Shown one piece after another: positions 1-9,110 of a stretch of DNA of 64,000 nucleotides. The notes under the pieces are model-generated. The model was not told the DNA's origin and did no database searches. It saw nothing but the letters and a program-made list of their open reading frames with translations. Numbering within the stretch: position 1 is the stretch's first letter; each line of letters opens with the position of its first letter. Source of the stretch: Rhabdophis nuchalis (lineage: Eukaryota > Chordata > Lepidosauria > Squamata > Natricidae); contig CM077644.1 in NCBI GenBank assembly GCA_039707465.1, positions 144,368,962 to 144,432,961 of the forward strand, written 5' to 3'. Both the position numbers and the translations under genes were made by a program.

Positions 1-257
1 TTCTGGATCCCGTTGCAATGGGGCCTGGCGTCCACTACGTGAACATGCATAGCACATGCGCAGCATGCGCATGCGTACTTACCACCCACAACACTGCAGC
101 TGCTCAGCGGAGCATCATGCAGGCACTGTACACTCCATGCACATGCCCAAAAGCCCCAATCAGCTCAAATAGCAGTAAGAAGAGCGGACGGGCAGGTGGG
201 CCACCAGCAGGCACAGATATGCCTGTACCAGGGCATACCGGTCATATCCCACCACTG
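1..257. mobile_element. hAT-type MITE, CAGTGGTGGGTT family (left end cut by window)
   Basis: Non-autonomous DNA transposon copy. It ends in CCCACCACTG at 248-257, the reverse complement of the family's left terminus, and its body (GATCCCGTTGCAA, CATGCGCAG motifs, the AGGGCATACCGG block) matches the complete copy at 1340-1633. The left inverted terminus lies before the window start or is lost. No coding capacity; transposition would need a hAT transposase supplied in trans. Confidence 0.75.
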
Positions 258-554
258 GAAAGGACCCAAGAATTCAAATTCCTGGTGCTGATCCAGATGC
301 CAGGAAAATTCAGGACATCTTGGTACATGAGCAGGAATTGAAGTCTGGACCAGAGCTTTATGTTTTTGTTCTTTTTGTTTTGTAAAACATTTTGCACAGG
401 AAAATAGCAAGAGGTAGACAGGCGGATAAACATGACTTGAGTCTGTACTTCTTAATTGTTTCTTCTTAGATCATTTTACAGTAAGCTTAGGGAGGTATTC
501 CAACTATTAAACTGCAACATTTAATCAATTAATATAATGAAGCAAAAACTCAGC

Positions 555-586
<32 letters not shown>

Positions 587-1339
587 TGAGAGATACAGAG
601 ACAGAGACAGAGAGAGCAGAAGAAGAAATCCATCTAAAATGGAAGGAAGATCCCCTTACTGTGTTATTCAAAGTCTTAGTAGCTAAGGTTTGGGGAAGGT
701 GAGGGACAGGGCAACTTGAAAAGCAGAAATCTGGAATGCCAAATATCCATTAAGATTAAGTGCCACATTAAAAATGAAATATGAAAAGTGCACATCAGGT
801 TAATGAAATTATCCAGCAGCTACTCTCCATAATGAAACACCCTACCTGCCTCTCATCAATCAAAGGCCACCTTGTGCACCTCCATACCGACAAAGCAGCT
901 GCTTTGTAGAGTTTATATAGATGATGGAGCAAAGGGGAACCATCAAAGAAATATATGGAGATGAAAAAATCAGACCAGCCAGTGAAAGCAGCCATCAGTC
1001 AAAATGAAAACAGGGAATGGCAAATAGTAGCCTTTTGATGAATAATCTCCCAGATTAAAACATGTAGACATCCATGCGTGTGCACACACACAAGCACACG
1101 CAGAAAGACACCAGTAATTATCCTAAAAGGATTACTGATAATGCGTGTTCTTTAAATATGGTCCTGAGAGCTATATACAGCCACAACTGTAGCTTCAGCA
1201 TTTTTCTGAAGGCTAAAATGTTCCTTGTTATAGTGGGTGCATGGAAAAGTCTGTTGTGGGGTCATATTGGAAAACGAATGATGAAGATTATGAGACTTCA
1301 ACCTATCAGAAGGTAGGGCATTGTCTACAAAGACCACAT
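258..1339. other. Unassigned AT-rich sequence with a GA repeat
   Basis: No coding signal or recognisable transposon. A purine (GA)n tract with GACA/GAGA variants lies at about 553-615 and a short CA-rich patch at 1079-1100. Confidence 0.5.
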
Positions 1340-1633
1340 CAGTGGTGGGTTCCAGATCCCGTTGCAACCAATATACTGCAATGGGGCTGGGCGTCCACCA
1401 CATGCATGCGCAGGAATTGCATGCGCACCCACTATGCTCCAGCTGCTCAGCGGAGCATCGCACAGGCGCCATACACTCTGAGCACATGCGCAAAGGCCCG
1501 GTTGGGTCAAATACAGGTAAGGAGGGCGGGTGGGTGGGTTGGCCTTCTGGAGCACTGTACTGGAATGGTACCTGGTACTCCCAGCTGGCACTAGTACGCC
1601 CATACCGGACATACCGGCTGTAACCCACCACTG
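1340..1633. mobile_element. hAT-type MITE, CAGTGGTGGGTT family, complete
   Basis: 294-bp non-autonomous element bounded by inverted termini (CAGTGGTGGGTT at the left, AACCCACCACTG at the right). A perfect 8-bp target-site duplication, GACCACAT, lies at 1332-1339 and 1634-1641; 8 bp is the hAT superfamily hallmark. The internal sequence contains CpG-rich ATGCGCA motifs and no open frame of note. This is a reference copy for the family in this window. Confidence 0.9.
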
Positions 1634-2329
1634 GACCACATGTGTATAAGTCTCAAAACTTCCTTCAAAACGGAAAGGAAGAGAAATCCACAATGGTTGG
1701 TTAAGATGATGGAAATGGCAAAGATGGCAAAATTAACTTGCATTCATGGGAAAATGCGACGAAGTAAAAAAAAAAAAACAACCCAGAAAGGTGGAAGAGA
1801 AGGAGATTCCCAACATTAGTCTTCAGGAGGTCCAAGATTGAAACAATTTTGAAATCCAGCATCCCAGACAACAGCTGATAGGATAGATTAGAAGTCTCTA
1901 AGCTTTTTGGAGGAGACTTCTCAGCCATTTCTGAAAGAATGTCAAAAGCCCTCAAAGGCATTTGCTGCCTTGGAGGGCTTGTCTGTTCATCAAATGGTAA
2001 AACTGATGAAATTGTTCCCTGTTTTCTCTCCCAACACAGAGTGTTTGCTACAAACCTTCAACTCCCTCGGTCTTCTTTTTTTCCTCACCAGTTGAGCACA
2101 AAGCTCTGGACTGTAACCAGTCCCCATTTCTACTCTTTCCAACCCAATATAAAGGTTTTAAAAGTCTCTGTCCATATTTCAATAGAATAACTGGAAACTG
2201 AGTAGAATGGGGCCAAAATTGATGTGTGGAAGAAAGCTGATGAAAGAAAGACTGGAAGTGAAAATGTCCCATATCTGACTCAGAGCTGTAGTGGGGGGGG
2301 GGGGGGGGGGGGATCTTGAACTTTTCCCA
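1634..2329. other. Unassigned sequence with a poly-G run
   Basis: No gene or repeat family recognised. A poly-A run (about 12) is at 1767-1778, and an uninterrupted poly-G run of about 21 bases lies at about 2291-2312, immediately before a SINE. Confidence 0.5.
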
Positions 2330-2620
2330 GAGTCTTAGCTCAGTGGTTAAAGACACTGAGCTTATCAGCTGGAAAGCTGACAGTCCAGATTCAAGACCAA
2401 GCGCTGTGCAATGAGGTGAGCTCTTGCTACCTTTCCCAGCTCCTGCTAACCTAGCAGTTCAAAAGCATGCAAATGCAAGTAGATAAATAGGTACCACTTT
2501 GGTGGGAAAGGTAACTGCATTCCGTGCACCTTGGTGAATAGTCACGCTGACCACGGAAGGGTCTTCAGGCAAAGCTGACCCTCTCAGCCAAAATATAGAG
2601 AGGAACACTGTTCCCTAGAA
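2330..2620 (+). mobile_element. Sauria SINE
   Basis: tRNA-headed SINE of squamates. The head has an A-box-like TTAGCTCAGTGGTTAAAGAC segment and a decayed B box (AGATTCAAGACC). It is followed by the diagnostic body: GTGAGCTCTTGCTACC, CCCAGCTCCTGCTAACC, AGCAGTTCAAAAGCATGC, GCAAGTAGATAAATAGGTACC, and GTGGGAAAGGTAACTGCATTCC. The family is known to be mobilised by BovB LINEs through a shared 3' tail. The copy is moderately diverged. Confidence 0.85.
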
Positions 2621-3686
2621 TTAGAAACTACTGTTCAGGTGAAATCTTTACTTTTACCTTACCAAGGAAGGGCAACTGGGGAGTGGCTCAGAATGTTGCT
2701 GACAGATCTACTGTAAGCCTTCAGCCTCCTTCTTTGTTCCAGGACTCAAAGCAGAATATATGTAGTCTGTCCCATGTATATACAAGCATGAACACCTGCA
2801 GGTATAATATGATGGGGAAGCAGAAACACATACCTAAGCTCAGAGCCACTAAGTTACACGCACACACACACAAGGGGATATTTCCCATGCTACTAAGCAG
2901 CAAAGAGACTGGAAAGACTTATGAGCATCTTCGTTTGCACACCTTCTCTGTCTTGTTATTTCCTGAATATGCCTGGGGGATTTCTGTGGGATCCAAGGAA
3001 TTGCATCACACATGGCGTTAAGTCAATTGATAGCTATAGAGAGTAAGTGGGTCAGTCCTGTGAATACAATAGTATAGCATATTTGATCTTGATAATAGAG
3101 TGAGAGATTTAATTATTTTTTAGACAAAGGAGTAAAACAAGTATCTAGCTCTTTATAATGGAAAAGCAAGCAGACCAACGTGTAACCAGTGTTTGACGAA
3201 ATCTCAGAAGCCAAACAAATAGCTGAACAAATTCAGCCTTGGCTTAGGGGTTTCTTTTCAGTAAATTAGAGAGCTCTGTTCCCTCCATCCCCAACTGTGA
3301 TGGGAAAAAATAGGTTTATATGGCTTAAGAATAAATGGCCTTTATTCTCCTCGCATAAATCTGGATGGATCACCACCCTAGTCTGATAATCGCAGCCTGC
3401 TACATAAACCAACTCTGAAATGTAACATACAGATCACGTACAACACCAGAGGCCAGCTCCCAGCTCTGTTCATGGGGAAGCCCACTGGACTACACGAGAT
3501 TAAGAATTTTTGCTCAATTTGCTTTCTTTTTGTAAGGAAGAAAAGGAAACGAGAGTCTGTTTTGCAGCAGGTGAGCAGCTGAGATTCCAGTTCTATGGAA
3601 TATATGTTGCTCAGGGTTGAATGCTGTTTCCTTGATGTTTTCAGAGCTTGGTCATTTTCCTGCAGGAACATCAAGGACCCCAAACC
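2621..3686. other. Unassigned sequence
   Basis: No coding exon, RNA gene or repeat recognised. It contains one short CA tract at 2862-2873 and otherwise ordinary AT-rich sequence. Confidence 0.45.
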
Positions 3687-3784
3687 ATTTAGAACAATAG
3701 TTACCAACGTGGGGCCCAGGCCCCACAGGGGGGCAATTTGATTTTTAATGGGAGCAATTTGAACCTTGTTTTAACCAAGTTAAT

Positions 3785-4228
3785 GGCCGCTCCCACAGAG
3801 AGGGCCTCCTCAGGGTGCCGTCGGCTGGACAATGCCGACTGGCGACACCCAGGGGAAGAGCCTTCTCTGTGGCGGGCCCTGCCCTTTGGAACGACCTACC
3901 CCCTGAACTCCGCACCATCTCCGACCTCCGCCTCTTCCGCAAGTGTCTGAAGACACACCTATTCCATCTAGCCGGCCTGGCGTAACCCCCATTACTGACT
4001 CTTAGATAGTTTTAAATTTGGGCTTTTTAAATTCGGTTTTTAGCGCAGGGTCTATTAGAATAAGTTTTTAAAAATTTTATATGTTTTATATGTGTTTTAA
4101 CATCCCTGTGCACCGCCCTGGGTCCGTTTTATTTTTATTTTATTAAATTTATACCCCGCCCTTCTCCAAACGGACCCAGGGCGGCGAAGGGCGGGGTATA
4201 AATTTAATAAAATAAATAAATAAATTTT
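3785..4228 (+). mobile_element. L2 LINE 3' end nested in a hAT element
   Basis: The 3' terminal part of an L2-clade non-LTR retrotransposon. One frame encodes the C-terminal peptide of L2 reverse transcriptase, ending at the TAA at about 3983-3985: REGLLRV, then RAFSVAGPALWNDLPPELR, then FRKCLKTHLFHLAGLA. The 3' UTR follows, with the GCCCTGGGTCCG / GGGCGGGGTATAAATTTAATAAA terminus and an (AAATA)n tail. The terminus is rearranged into an interlocked inverted repeat (see the 4112-4215 repeat). It is strongly 5' truncated. Confidence 0.85.
4112..4215. repeat. Inverted duplication of the L2 3' terminus
   Basis: The segment 4113-4129 is the exact reverse complement of 4168-4184 (core CCGCCCTGGGTCCGTTT). 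The segment about 4136-4163 is the reverse complement of about 4187-4214 (core TAAATTTATACCCCGCCCTT). Reading through gives sense 3' end, then antisense 3' end, then sense 3' end, a zigzag consistent with template switching at the tail of the L2 copy. Confidence 0.85.
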
Positions 4229-4361
4229 AGGCTTTCTCCGCATGAGTAGAGTTCACTTTTTGAGTAAAATAAGAGTTATAAGTCACACAGGGGCATCAGG
4301 ATTTTAGAGATGCTTAGGAGGGTCATGGCTAAAAAAAAGGTTGGGAACCACTGATTTAGAG

Positions 4362-5057
4362 CTAAAATTATCCCTCTTTGGGCTAATTGTGGGCCTTTAT
4401 TAATAGGGTTGCTATGTTTACATCACACACCAATCAAATTAAATCTTGGTTAATTGGCACTCAGTGATGTGGGCCAAAGAAGAAGGCAAATGAGTTGTGT
4501 GTCTAATATATTTGATTAGATATCATGACATAATTATCTATATCATGACATCATCATTTCTGCACTAAAAAACATGATACATATTTTTTCACTTTGACAT
4601 CATGGCTTGTTTTGGAGCCTTATGACTCAAGACATTAGCTATGGACTTAGCTAATAGACTTCCCACAGTCAGGTGTCGCCAGTTCAGATATTCACACTAT
4701 AAATGATGGATGTGTTTCTTTCTTTTTCACATTGGAAAAAAAAGTTATTGGCATTGAGCTACCTCACTGCTTAAACTAGCATCTGTTTTGTTAAGTAGCC
4801 CCAAGCTCTTGTTTCATGTAAGGTCTGAATTCGGAATTGAGGATAAAATGTTTGAACAAGCCAGTGGGGAAGAGGCTTTCATACTCTGCATTCATAATGT
4901 GAAACTAGACAAAGCTCAGACTGTCAATACAGGTGATGAGGACAAAGAAGTTAAAGGAAGGCAGAAGAGCAAGAATGAAGGGGAAACAAACAATAACTGT
5001 GGATTATGACATCATGATGCAAATGATTTAGCAATAGCACTTAGACTGATATACAGT
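4362..5057. other. Unassigned sequence with repeated ATGACAT motifs
   Basis: No gene recognised. TATCATGACAT-like words recur around 4520-4555 and again near 4600 and 5007 (GACATCATGATG). These are CRE/AP-1-like half sites, but I see no promoter context. Confidence 0.4.
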
Positions 5058-5640
5058 TTTTCAGGGCTTTATAGCCCTCTCTAAGTGGTGTACAGCAGGG
5101 GTCCCCAACCCCTGGGCCGCAGACCGATGCTGGTTCGTGGCTTGATAGGAACTGGGCCGCAGTGAGCAGCACAACTCTTAGAAAGGGCCGGAGAGGAGGA
5201 GGAGGAGGGAGGAGGGGGCAGCCCCCTGGGCAGAGTGTGCACCGGGGGCGGGAGAGCGCAGGCGCGGCTGCTCGTGCCTTTGGGGGCCCAAGAGGAGTGA
5301 GTGAGTCGACTCACACACACACCGCACGCTCATGCGCCACCTGTTCCCCCTCCCCCCCGCTCTCCCTCTACGCCATGGCCACCGGTCCACGGAATTTTTT
5401 TAACATGAAACCGGTCCCTGGTGCCAAAAAGGTTGGGGACCCCTTGTGTACAGAGTCAGCATATTGCCCCCAACAATCTGGGTCCTCATTTTACCCACCT
5501 CGGAAGAATGGAAGGCTGAGTCAAACTTGAGCCTAATGGGATTTGATTTGCCAAATTGCAGGCAGCCGGCAGGCAGCAAAAGTAGCGTGCAATATTGCAC
5601 TATCACCACTGTGCCACCAAGTCTCATATAGCTTATTTTA
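5058..5640 (-). mobile_element. tRNA-type squamate SINE, split by a hAT element
   Basis: Antisense copy of a common squamate tRNA-related SINE. Its tail side (GGGCTTTATAGCCCTCTCTAAG) is at 5064-5089 and the rest resumes at 5452 with CAGAGTCAGCATATTGCCCC, CAACAATCTGGGTCCTCA, TTTACCCACCTCGGAAG and GGCTGAGTCAAACTTGAGCC. The decayed tRNA head is at about 5580-5625 (GTGCCACCAAGTC). The interruption at 5098-5445 is a hAT MITE with an exact target duplication, which fixes the insertion order. Confidence 0.85.
5098..5445. mobile_element. hAT MITE with GGGGTCCCCAACC termini
   Basis: 348-bp element with near-perfect inverted termini (CAGGGGTCCCCAACC / GGTTGGGGACCCCTT). A perfect 8-bp target duplication, GTGTACAG, lies at 5090-5097 and 5446-5453. 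The body is GC-rich and contains the (G)CCGCAGACCG / CCGGTCCACGG subterminal blocks typical of this hAT group. There is no transposase. Confidence 0.92.
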
Positions 5641-5704
5641 AGTTATAGTATACTTTATTGATTAGCCCTTGGACCATATCAAAGTAAGTGCTAAGTTATT
5701 ATTA

Positions 5705-5917
5705 CAGGAAGTCCTCGATTTACAACAGTTTGGTGACCATTTGAAGTTACAACAGCACAGAAAAAAGTGACTTGTGGCCAGCCTGGGTCGCTGCCAGTTC
5801 TGTGGGTTGCTACCGGTGCGAACCAGTAATAACCCACATCTGGGAAAAACTCAGCAAATTTTTCATTTAGCAACATAAATTTTGGGCTCAATTGTGGTCA
5901 TAACTTGAGGACTACCT

Positions 5918-5918
<1 letters not shown>
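5705..5918. mobile_element. MITE with CAGGTAGTCCTCGACTTAC-type termini, inserted in the LINE tail
   Basis: 214-bp copy of a reptile MITE family. The left terminus is CAGGAAGTCCTCGATTTAC and the right is the complement of it (CTTGAGGACTACCTG). A perfect 8-bp duplication of TATTATTA lies at 5697-5704 and 5919-5926, though the target is itself ATT-repetitive. The middle (about 5783-5846) contains a foreign block with GTGGGTTGC...GTAATAACCCACATCTGG that resembles a shortened CAGTGGTGGGTT MITE. Confidence 0.75.

Positions 5919-5985
<67 letters not shown>
5919..5985. repeat. (ATT)n microsatellite, LINE tail
   Basis: An uninterrupted run of about 22 ATT units. It is the 3' tail of the antisense R4/Dong LINE rather than an independent tract. 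Confidence 0.9.
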
Positions 5986-5989
<4 letters not shown>

Positions 5990-6270
5990 TTGGTTAATCT
6001 TTGGTGAGATTCACAGCCTTTGGGGCTGGTTGGTAGCTCAACAGCTTGAGTCCTAACCAAGGACCTAGGAACTGTCAAGGTAACATCAGAGGATATAAGC
6101 TGTTCCAAATAGGGTGGTTTTTTGTAGAATTAGAATATTCAAGTCAGATAAATTTAGAATTTCCAAATAGCGAGGTAGCCCTTTAGGTATTGCTCCAAGG
6201 GCTCCAATTACAATCGGGACAACACACAATTTCTTTTTCCACAGTTGCTCAACTTCAATTTGCAAGTCCC

Positions 6271-6426
6271 TTTTTGGATTAGGTTGGTAATTGTTTTTCT
6301 TTGGAATCCGTTGGATATTAATACGTTATCCGTTGGATATTACTACAGATATTAATGCACACTCTCACAAATGTATTAATATCCAACGGATTCCAAAGAA
6401 TAATAATTACCAACCTAATCCAAAAA
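6271..6426. repeat. 54-bp inverted repeat of LINE sequence (hairpin)
   Basis: The left arm 6271-6324 and the right arm 6373-6426 are reverse complements with two mismatches in 54; the loop is 48 bp. Both arms are R4/Dong-like coding sequence in opposite orientation. The motif ATCCGTTGGATATTA also occurs as a direct repeat inside (6306 and 6328). The right arm joins Penelope-like sequence at about 6430. Confidence 0.9.
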
Positions 6427-6430
6427 GAGA

Positions 6431-7225
6431 CACCCCCCCTTCAAGAGCCAAGACACAGAACAGAAAAACGGCATCGCCCTCCTCCCTTACATCAAAGACA
6501 CCACAGACAAAATCAGCAAAATTCTCCACAAGCACAATATCAAGTGGTGTCTTTGCCATCTTCAACACTGACCAAAAAATAGCCAACATCCTAAGAAATC
6601 CCAAAGACAAGATCCAGCTAGAAAACCAAGGAGTCTACGAAATTCCATGCAAAATCTGCCCTAAAACTTACATAGGACAAACTAATAGGAGAATAAATGC
6701 ACACATCGCAGAACATAAAAATGCAGTTAAAAAAACAACTTAAAACCTCATCCCTTTACCAGCACTTTAAAGCTACAGGACATGATATTGACTTTGAAAG
6801 AAACAAATTAATCTCCAAGGCTGAACAGCTCAACAGGAGAATAATCAGAGAAGCCATTGAAATAGAGAAACAACCTCACAACATGAACAAATGAGATGGT
6901 ACCTCCCACCTACAAGACATCTGGAAACCAGCACTGGCCAACAGACGAGCCCCACCCACCACCCAAACCGTTGAAATACAAAATAAGGAGAAATACACAG
7001 ATTGTACCAATCAACATCAATCTACCAATCATGATGCAACTGAACAACCAATCAACCCACTCACAGCAACAAAACCAACACTCCACCCCCCCCCCATCAA
7101 TATTTAAGGAATGGCGGCATCTACGCAGTCACAGACCGAAGCCTGAAGATGGCAAGTGAGATCTTGCTGAAACGTTGCAAAGACAATCTCATTCTTACAC
7201 AAGAAAACACCCGAATACAAGACCA
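6431..7225 (+). mobile_element. Penelope-like element, 3' part with GIY-YIG region
   Basis: The C-terminal part of a Penelope-like retroelement. It contains the linker preceding the nuclease, the GIY-YIG endonuclease remnant (see the pseudogene entry), and the 3' UTR with GCCTGAAGATGGCAAGTGAG / GATCTTGCTGAAACGTTGC. It runs into a TATATATG(TG)n tract at 7213-7262. A second copy of the same 3' end lies in opposite orientation at 8571-8745. The reverse transcriptase domain is absent. Confidence 0.82.
6440..6894 (+). pseudogene. Penelope GIY-YIG endonuclease remnant
   Basis: The first frame reads to 6740 and carries KIANILRNPKDKI, the GIY-like GVYEIPCKICPK, the YIG motif YIGQTNRR, and HIAEHKNAV. 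The rest of the domain (SLYQHFKATGHDIDF, RRIIREAIEIEKQP) continues in another frame at about 6735-6894, so a frameshift has broken it. In the family this nuclease nicks the target DNA for reverse transcription. The catalytic tyrosines and arginine are recognisable by motif, but the protein cannot be made in one frame and has no upstream reverse transcriptase. Confidence 0.8.
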
Positions 7226-7227
7226 GC

Positions 7228-7261
<34 letters not shown>

Positions 7262-7262
7262 T
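7213..7262. repeat. TA/TG dinucleotide microsatellite
   Basis: TATATATG followed by an uninterrupted (TG)n. It sits exactly at the junction between the Penelope 3' end and the tRNA-headed repeat cluster; the mirror junction at about 8527-8570 has (CA)n(TA)n. Confidence 0.9.
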
Positions 7263-7303
7263 AGTTTCATGAGCTGATCAATAAATTAAATTAGAGAGAG
7301 ACT

Positions 7304-7990
7304 AGGATAGATCTATTTTGAGCTTATTAGCTCTCATCAGCTGGTCATACCCTTTACTGGGATTCGAACCGGGGCTGTGTTGCATGCCAGGCAAGGAACC
7401 TAGCACTTAAGCCAAGCCGGTTCCCCTTATTGCATCAGCTGAGACAGGGTATATTAGTATAGGTAATTGTTTCACAACAACCTGTTATTAGGCCCCAATT
7501 AAGGGAGGAGACATACTGTTTCCTTTCCTGCCTTTTGGCTCATCACCAGAGACCATCTAGACAGCAAGCCAAGAATTACGTTGTGTAATTTTTTAGATAT
7601 GTGTGTTAGATATGAGAGCTAATAAGCTCGAAATAGATCTATCCTGGTCTCTCTCTAATTTAATTTATTGATTAGCTCATAAAACTAACAAACATATCTA
7701 AAAAATTACACAATGTAATTCTTGGCTTGCTGTCTAGATGGTCTCTGGTGATGAGCTGAAAGGCAGGAAAGGAAACAGTATGTCTCCTCCCTTAATTGGG
7801 GCCTAATAACAGGTTGTTGTGAAACAATTACCTATGCTAATATACCCTGTCTCAGTTGATGCAATAAGGGGAACCGGCTTGGCTAAAGTGCTAGGCTCCT
7901 TGCCTAGCATGCAACACAGCCCCGGTTCGAATCCCAGTAATGGGAATGGCCAGCTGATGAGAGCTAATAAGCTCAAAATAGATCTATCCT
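7304..7990. repeat. 298-bp-arm inverted repeat (palindromic dimer of unit U)
   Basis: The arms 7304-7601 and 7693-7990 are equal in length and nearly identical in reverse complement; the spacer is 91 bp (7602-7692). Each arm includes the tRNA-like segment. The structure could extrude as a cruciform and is expected to be unstable in cloning and assembly. Confidence 0.88.
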
Positions 7991-8367
7991 CTCATAAAAC
8001 TAACACATATATATATATATACTCAAAAACGTAACACACATATTAAAAAATTACACAACGTAATTCTTGGCTTGCTGTCTAGATGGTCTCTGGTGATGAG
8101 CTGAAAGGGAGGAAAGGAAACAGTATGTCTCCTTCCTTAATTGGGGCCTATTAACAGGTTGTTGTGGAAACAATTACCTAAAACTAACACACACACACAC
8201 GCACATATATATATGTTAGTTTTTATGAGCTGATCAATAAAAAAAAATTTACACAACGGAACTCATGGTTCTCTGTCTAGATGGTCTCTGGTGATGAGCC
8301 GAAAGGCAGAGAAGGAAACAGTATGTCTCCTCCCTTAATGGGGCTTTAACAGGAAGTTGTGAAAACA

Positions 8368-8438
<71 letters not shown>
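8368..8438. repeat. (ATCT)n microsatellite
   Basis: A run of about 17 ATCT units at the centre of two inward-facing unit-U fragments, starting directly after CAATT in the unit. On the complementary strand it is GATA. Confidence 0.95.
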
Positions 8439-8570
8439 GTGTCACAACACCCTGTTAAGCCCCAATTAAGGGAGGAAGCATACTGCTTTCCTTTTCTATT
8501 TATTCATCAGCTCAAAAACCTAACACACACACACACACAAATATATATATATATACATACAGTATATATG

Positions 8571-8745
8571 CTGGCATTGCTGGCTTCAGGGATTTTCCCG
8601 TGTATATAGCATGGAGATGTTATTGCAACATTTCGGCAAGATCTCACTTGCCATCATCAGGCAGGCTTCTGTCTGTGCCTGTGCCTGCGAAGGCGTCGCC
8701 CTTCCTTAAATCTTGGTGGGGGGGTGGTGGAGTGTGATGTATACA
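8571..8745 (-). mobile_element. Penelope-like 3' end, inverted copy
   Basis: The reverse complement contains TGATGATGGCAAGTGAG, GATCTTGCCGAAATGTTGCA and the upstream CACTCCACCACCCCC / ATTTAAGGAAGGGCG block. It matches 7080-7200 of the plus-strand Penelope copy, so the two 3' ends face each other across the unit-U cluster. Confidence 0.8.
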
Positions 8746-8764
8746 AATGATGTATGTATACATA

Positions 8765-9110
8765 CATCATTTAGAATGGATTTAGCATTTTTATTCACCT
8801 ATCGAGTATTTCCTAAGGACTTTGAATAGGCAAATATTGATGTTTGATGGTTTTAAAGTTATTGTCACAGGATGTAAGCTGTTCCAAGTAAAGCTCCTTT
8901 TTGCAATTAACTGATGATGATTTGGTCAATGCTGATGGTGTTCAAGTGGTGCTCCAAATATTTTGGGATTGCACACAAGGCACCTATTATTATTGGTACT
9001 ACCTTTGCTTTCTTTTTTGTTATTATTATCATTAATTTAACTATTATGAAGTTGCCTTCTTTGCCCAGCTTCATATTGCACATGCCATTTTGATCTTGCA
9101 TCCTGTTATG
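8765..9110 (-). mobile_element. R4/Dong-type LINE fragment
   Basis: Reverse-strand translation of 9101-8907 reads MCNMKLGKEGNF, KAKVVPIIIGALCAIPKYL, EHHLNTISIDQI. This is the conserved pre-C-terminal block seen also at 6285-6110, followed by GAALLGT-like decay. It is degenerate, with no complete domain. The copy is separate from the one at 5.7-6.3 kb. Confidence 0.68.

Larger units (their letters stand above)
3695..4353. mobile_element. hAT non-autonomous element carrying a nested L2
   Basis: Inverted termini CAATAGTTACCAAC (3695) and the complement of GTTGGGAACCACTG (ending 4353) match in 11 of 14 positions. The flanking 8-mers ATTTAGAA (3687-3694) and ATTTAGAG (4354-4361) are a 7/8 target duplication. 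The outer parts (GGGGCCCAGGCCCCAC at the left; GAGGGTCATGGCTAAAA at the right) are typical of CAGTGGTTCCCAAC-type hATs. The centre, about 3785-4228, is an L2 LINE 3' end that inserted later. Confidence 0.85.
5696..6300 (-). mobile_element. R4/Dong-type LINE 3' end with (ATT)n tail
   Basis: Antisense 3' end of a non-LTR element. Reverse-strand translation of about 6285-6110 gives VEQLWKKK, then VVPIVIGALGAIPKGL, then LQKT and LFGTAYIL, the conserved C-terminal block of R4/Dong-like reverse transcriptases. It is followed by VRTQAVELPTSPKGC and an AAT-repeat tail on the reverse strand (plus-strand ATT repeats 5919-5985 and 5696-5704). The tail is interrupted by the MITE at 5705-5918. Frames are broken. 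The clade label is from motif memory; R4/Dong is my best assignment. Confidence 0.7.
7263..8515. repeat. Cluster of a tRNA-headed repeat ('unit U') in alternating orientation
   Basis: At least five copies of one unclassified family: 7263-7601 (minus), 7612-7990 (plus), about 8040-8180 (plus, partial), about 8240-8368 (plus, partial) and about 8442-8510 (minus, partial). Landmarks in plus orientation are ATTACACAACGTAATTC, CTAGATGGTCTCTGGTGATG, CAGTATGTCTCCTCCC, a tRNA-like segment with B box GGTTCGAATCC (7924-7934) and TGGCTAAAGTGC as a possible A box, then GATGAGAGCTAATAAGCTC and AAATAGATCTATCC. It resembles a SINE or a composite, and I cannot name it. The tRNA-like part is not a functional tRNA gene. 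Confidence 0.75.

Noticed and set aside
5863..6108. Protein with poly-Asn
   Set aside because: The Asn run is the (ATT)n LINE tail; the other part is LINE 3' sequence.
7860..7945. tRNA gene suggested by GGTTCGAATCC
   Set aside because: The segment lacks a consistent acceptor stem and recurs as part of an interspersed repeat in both orientations.
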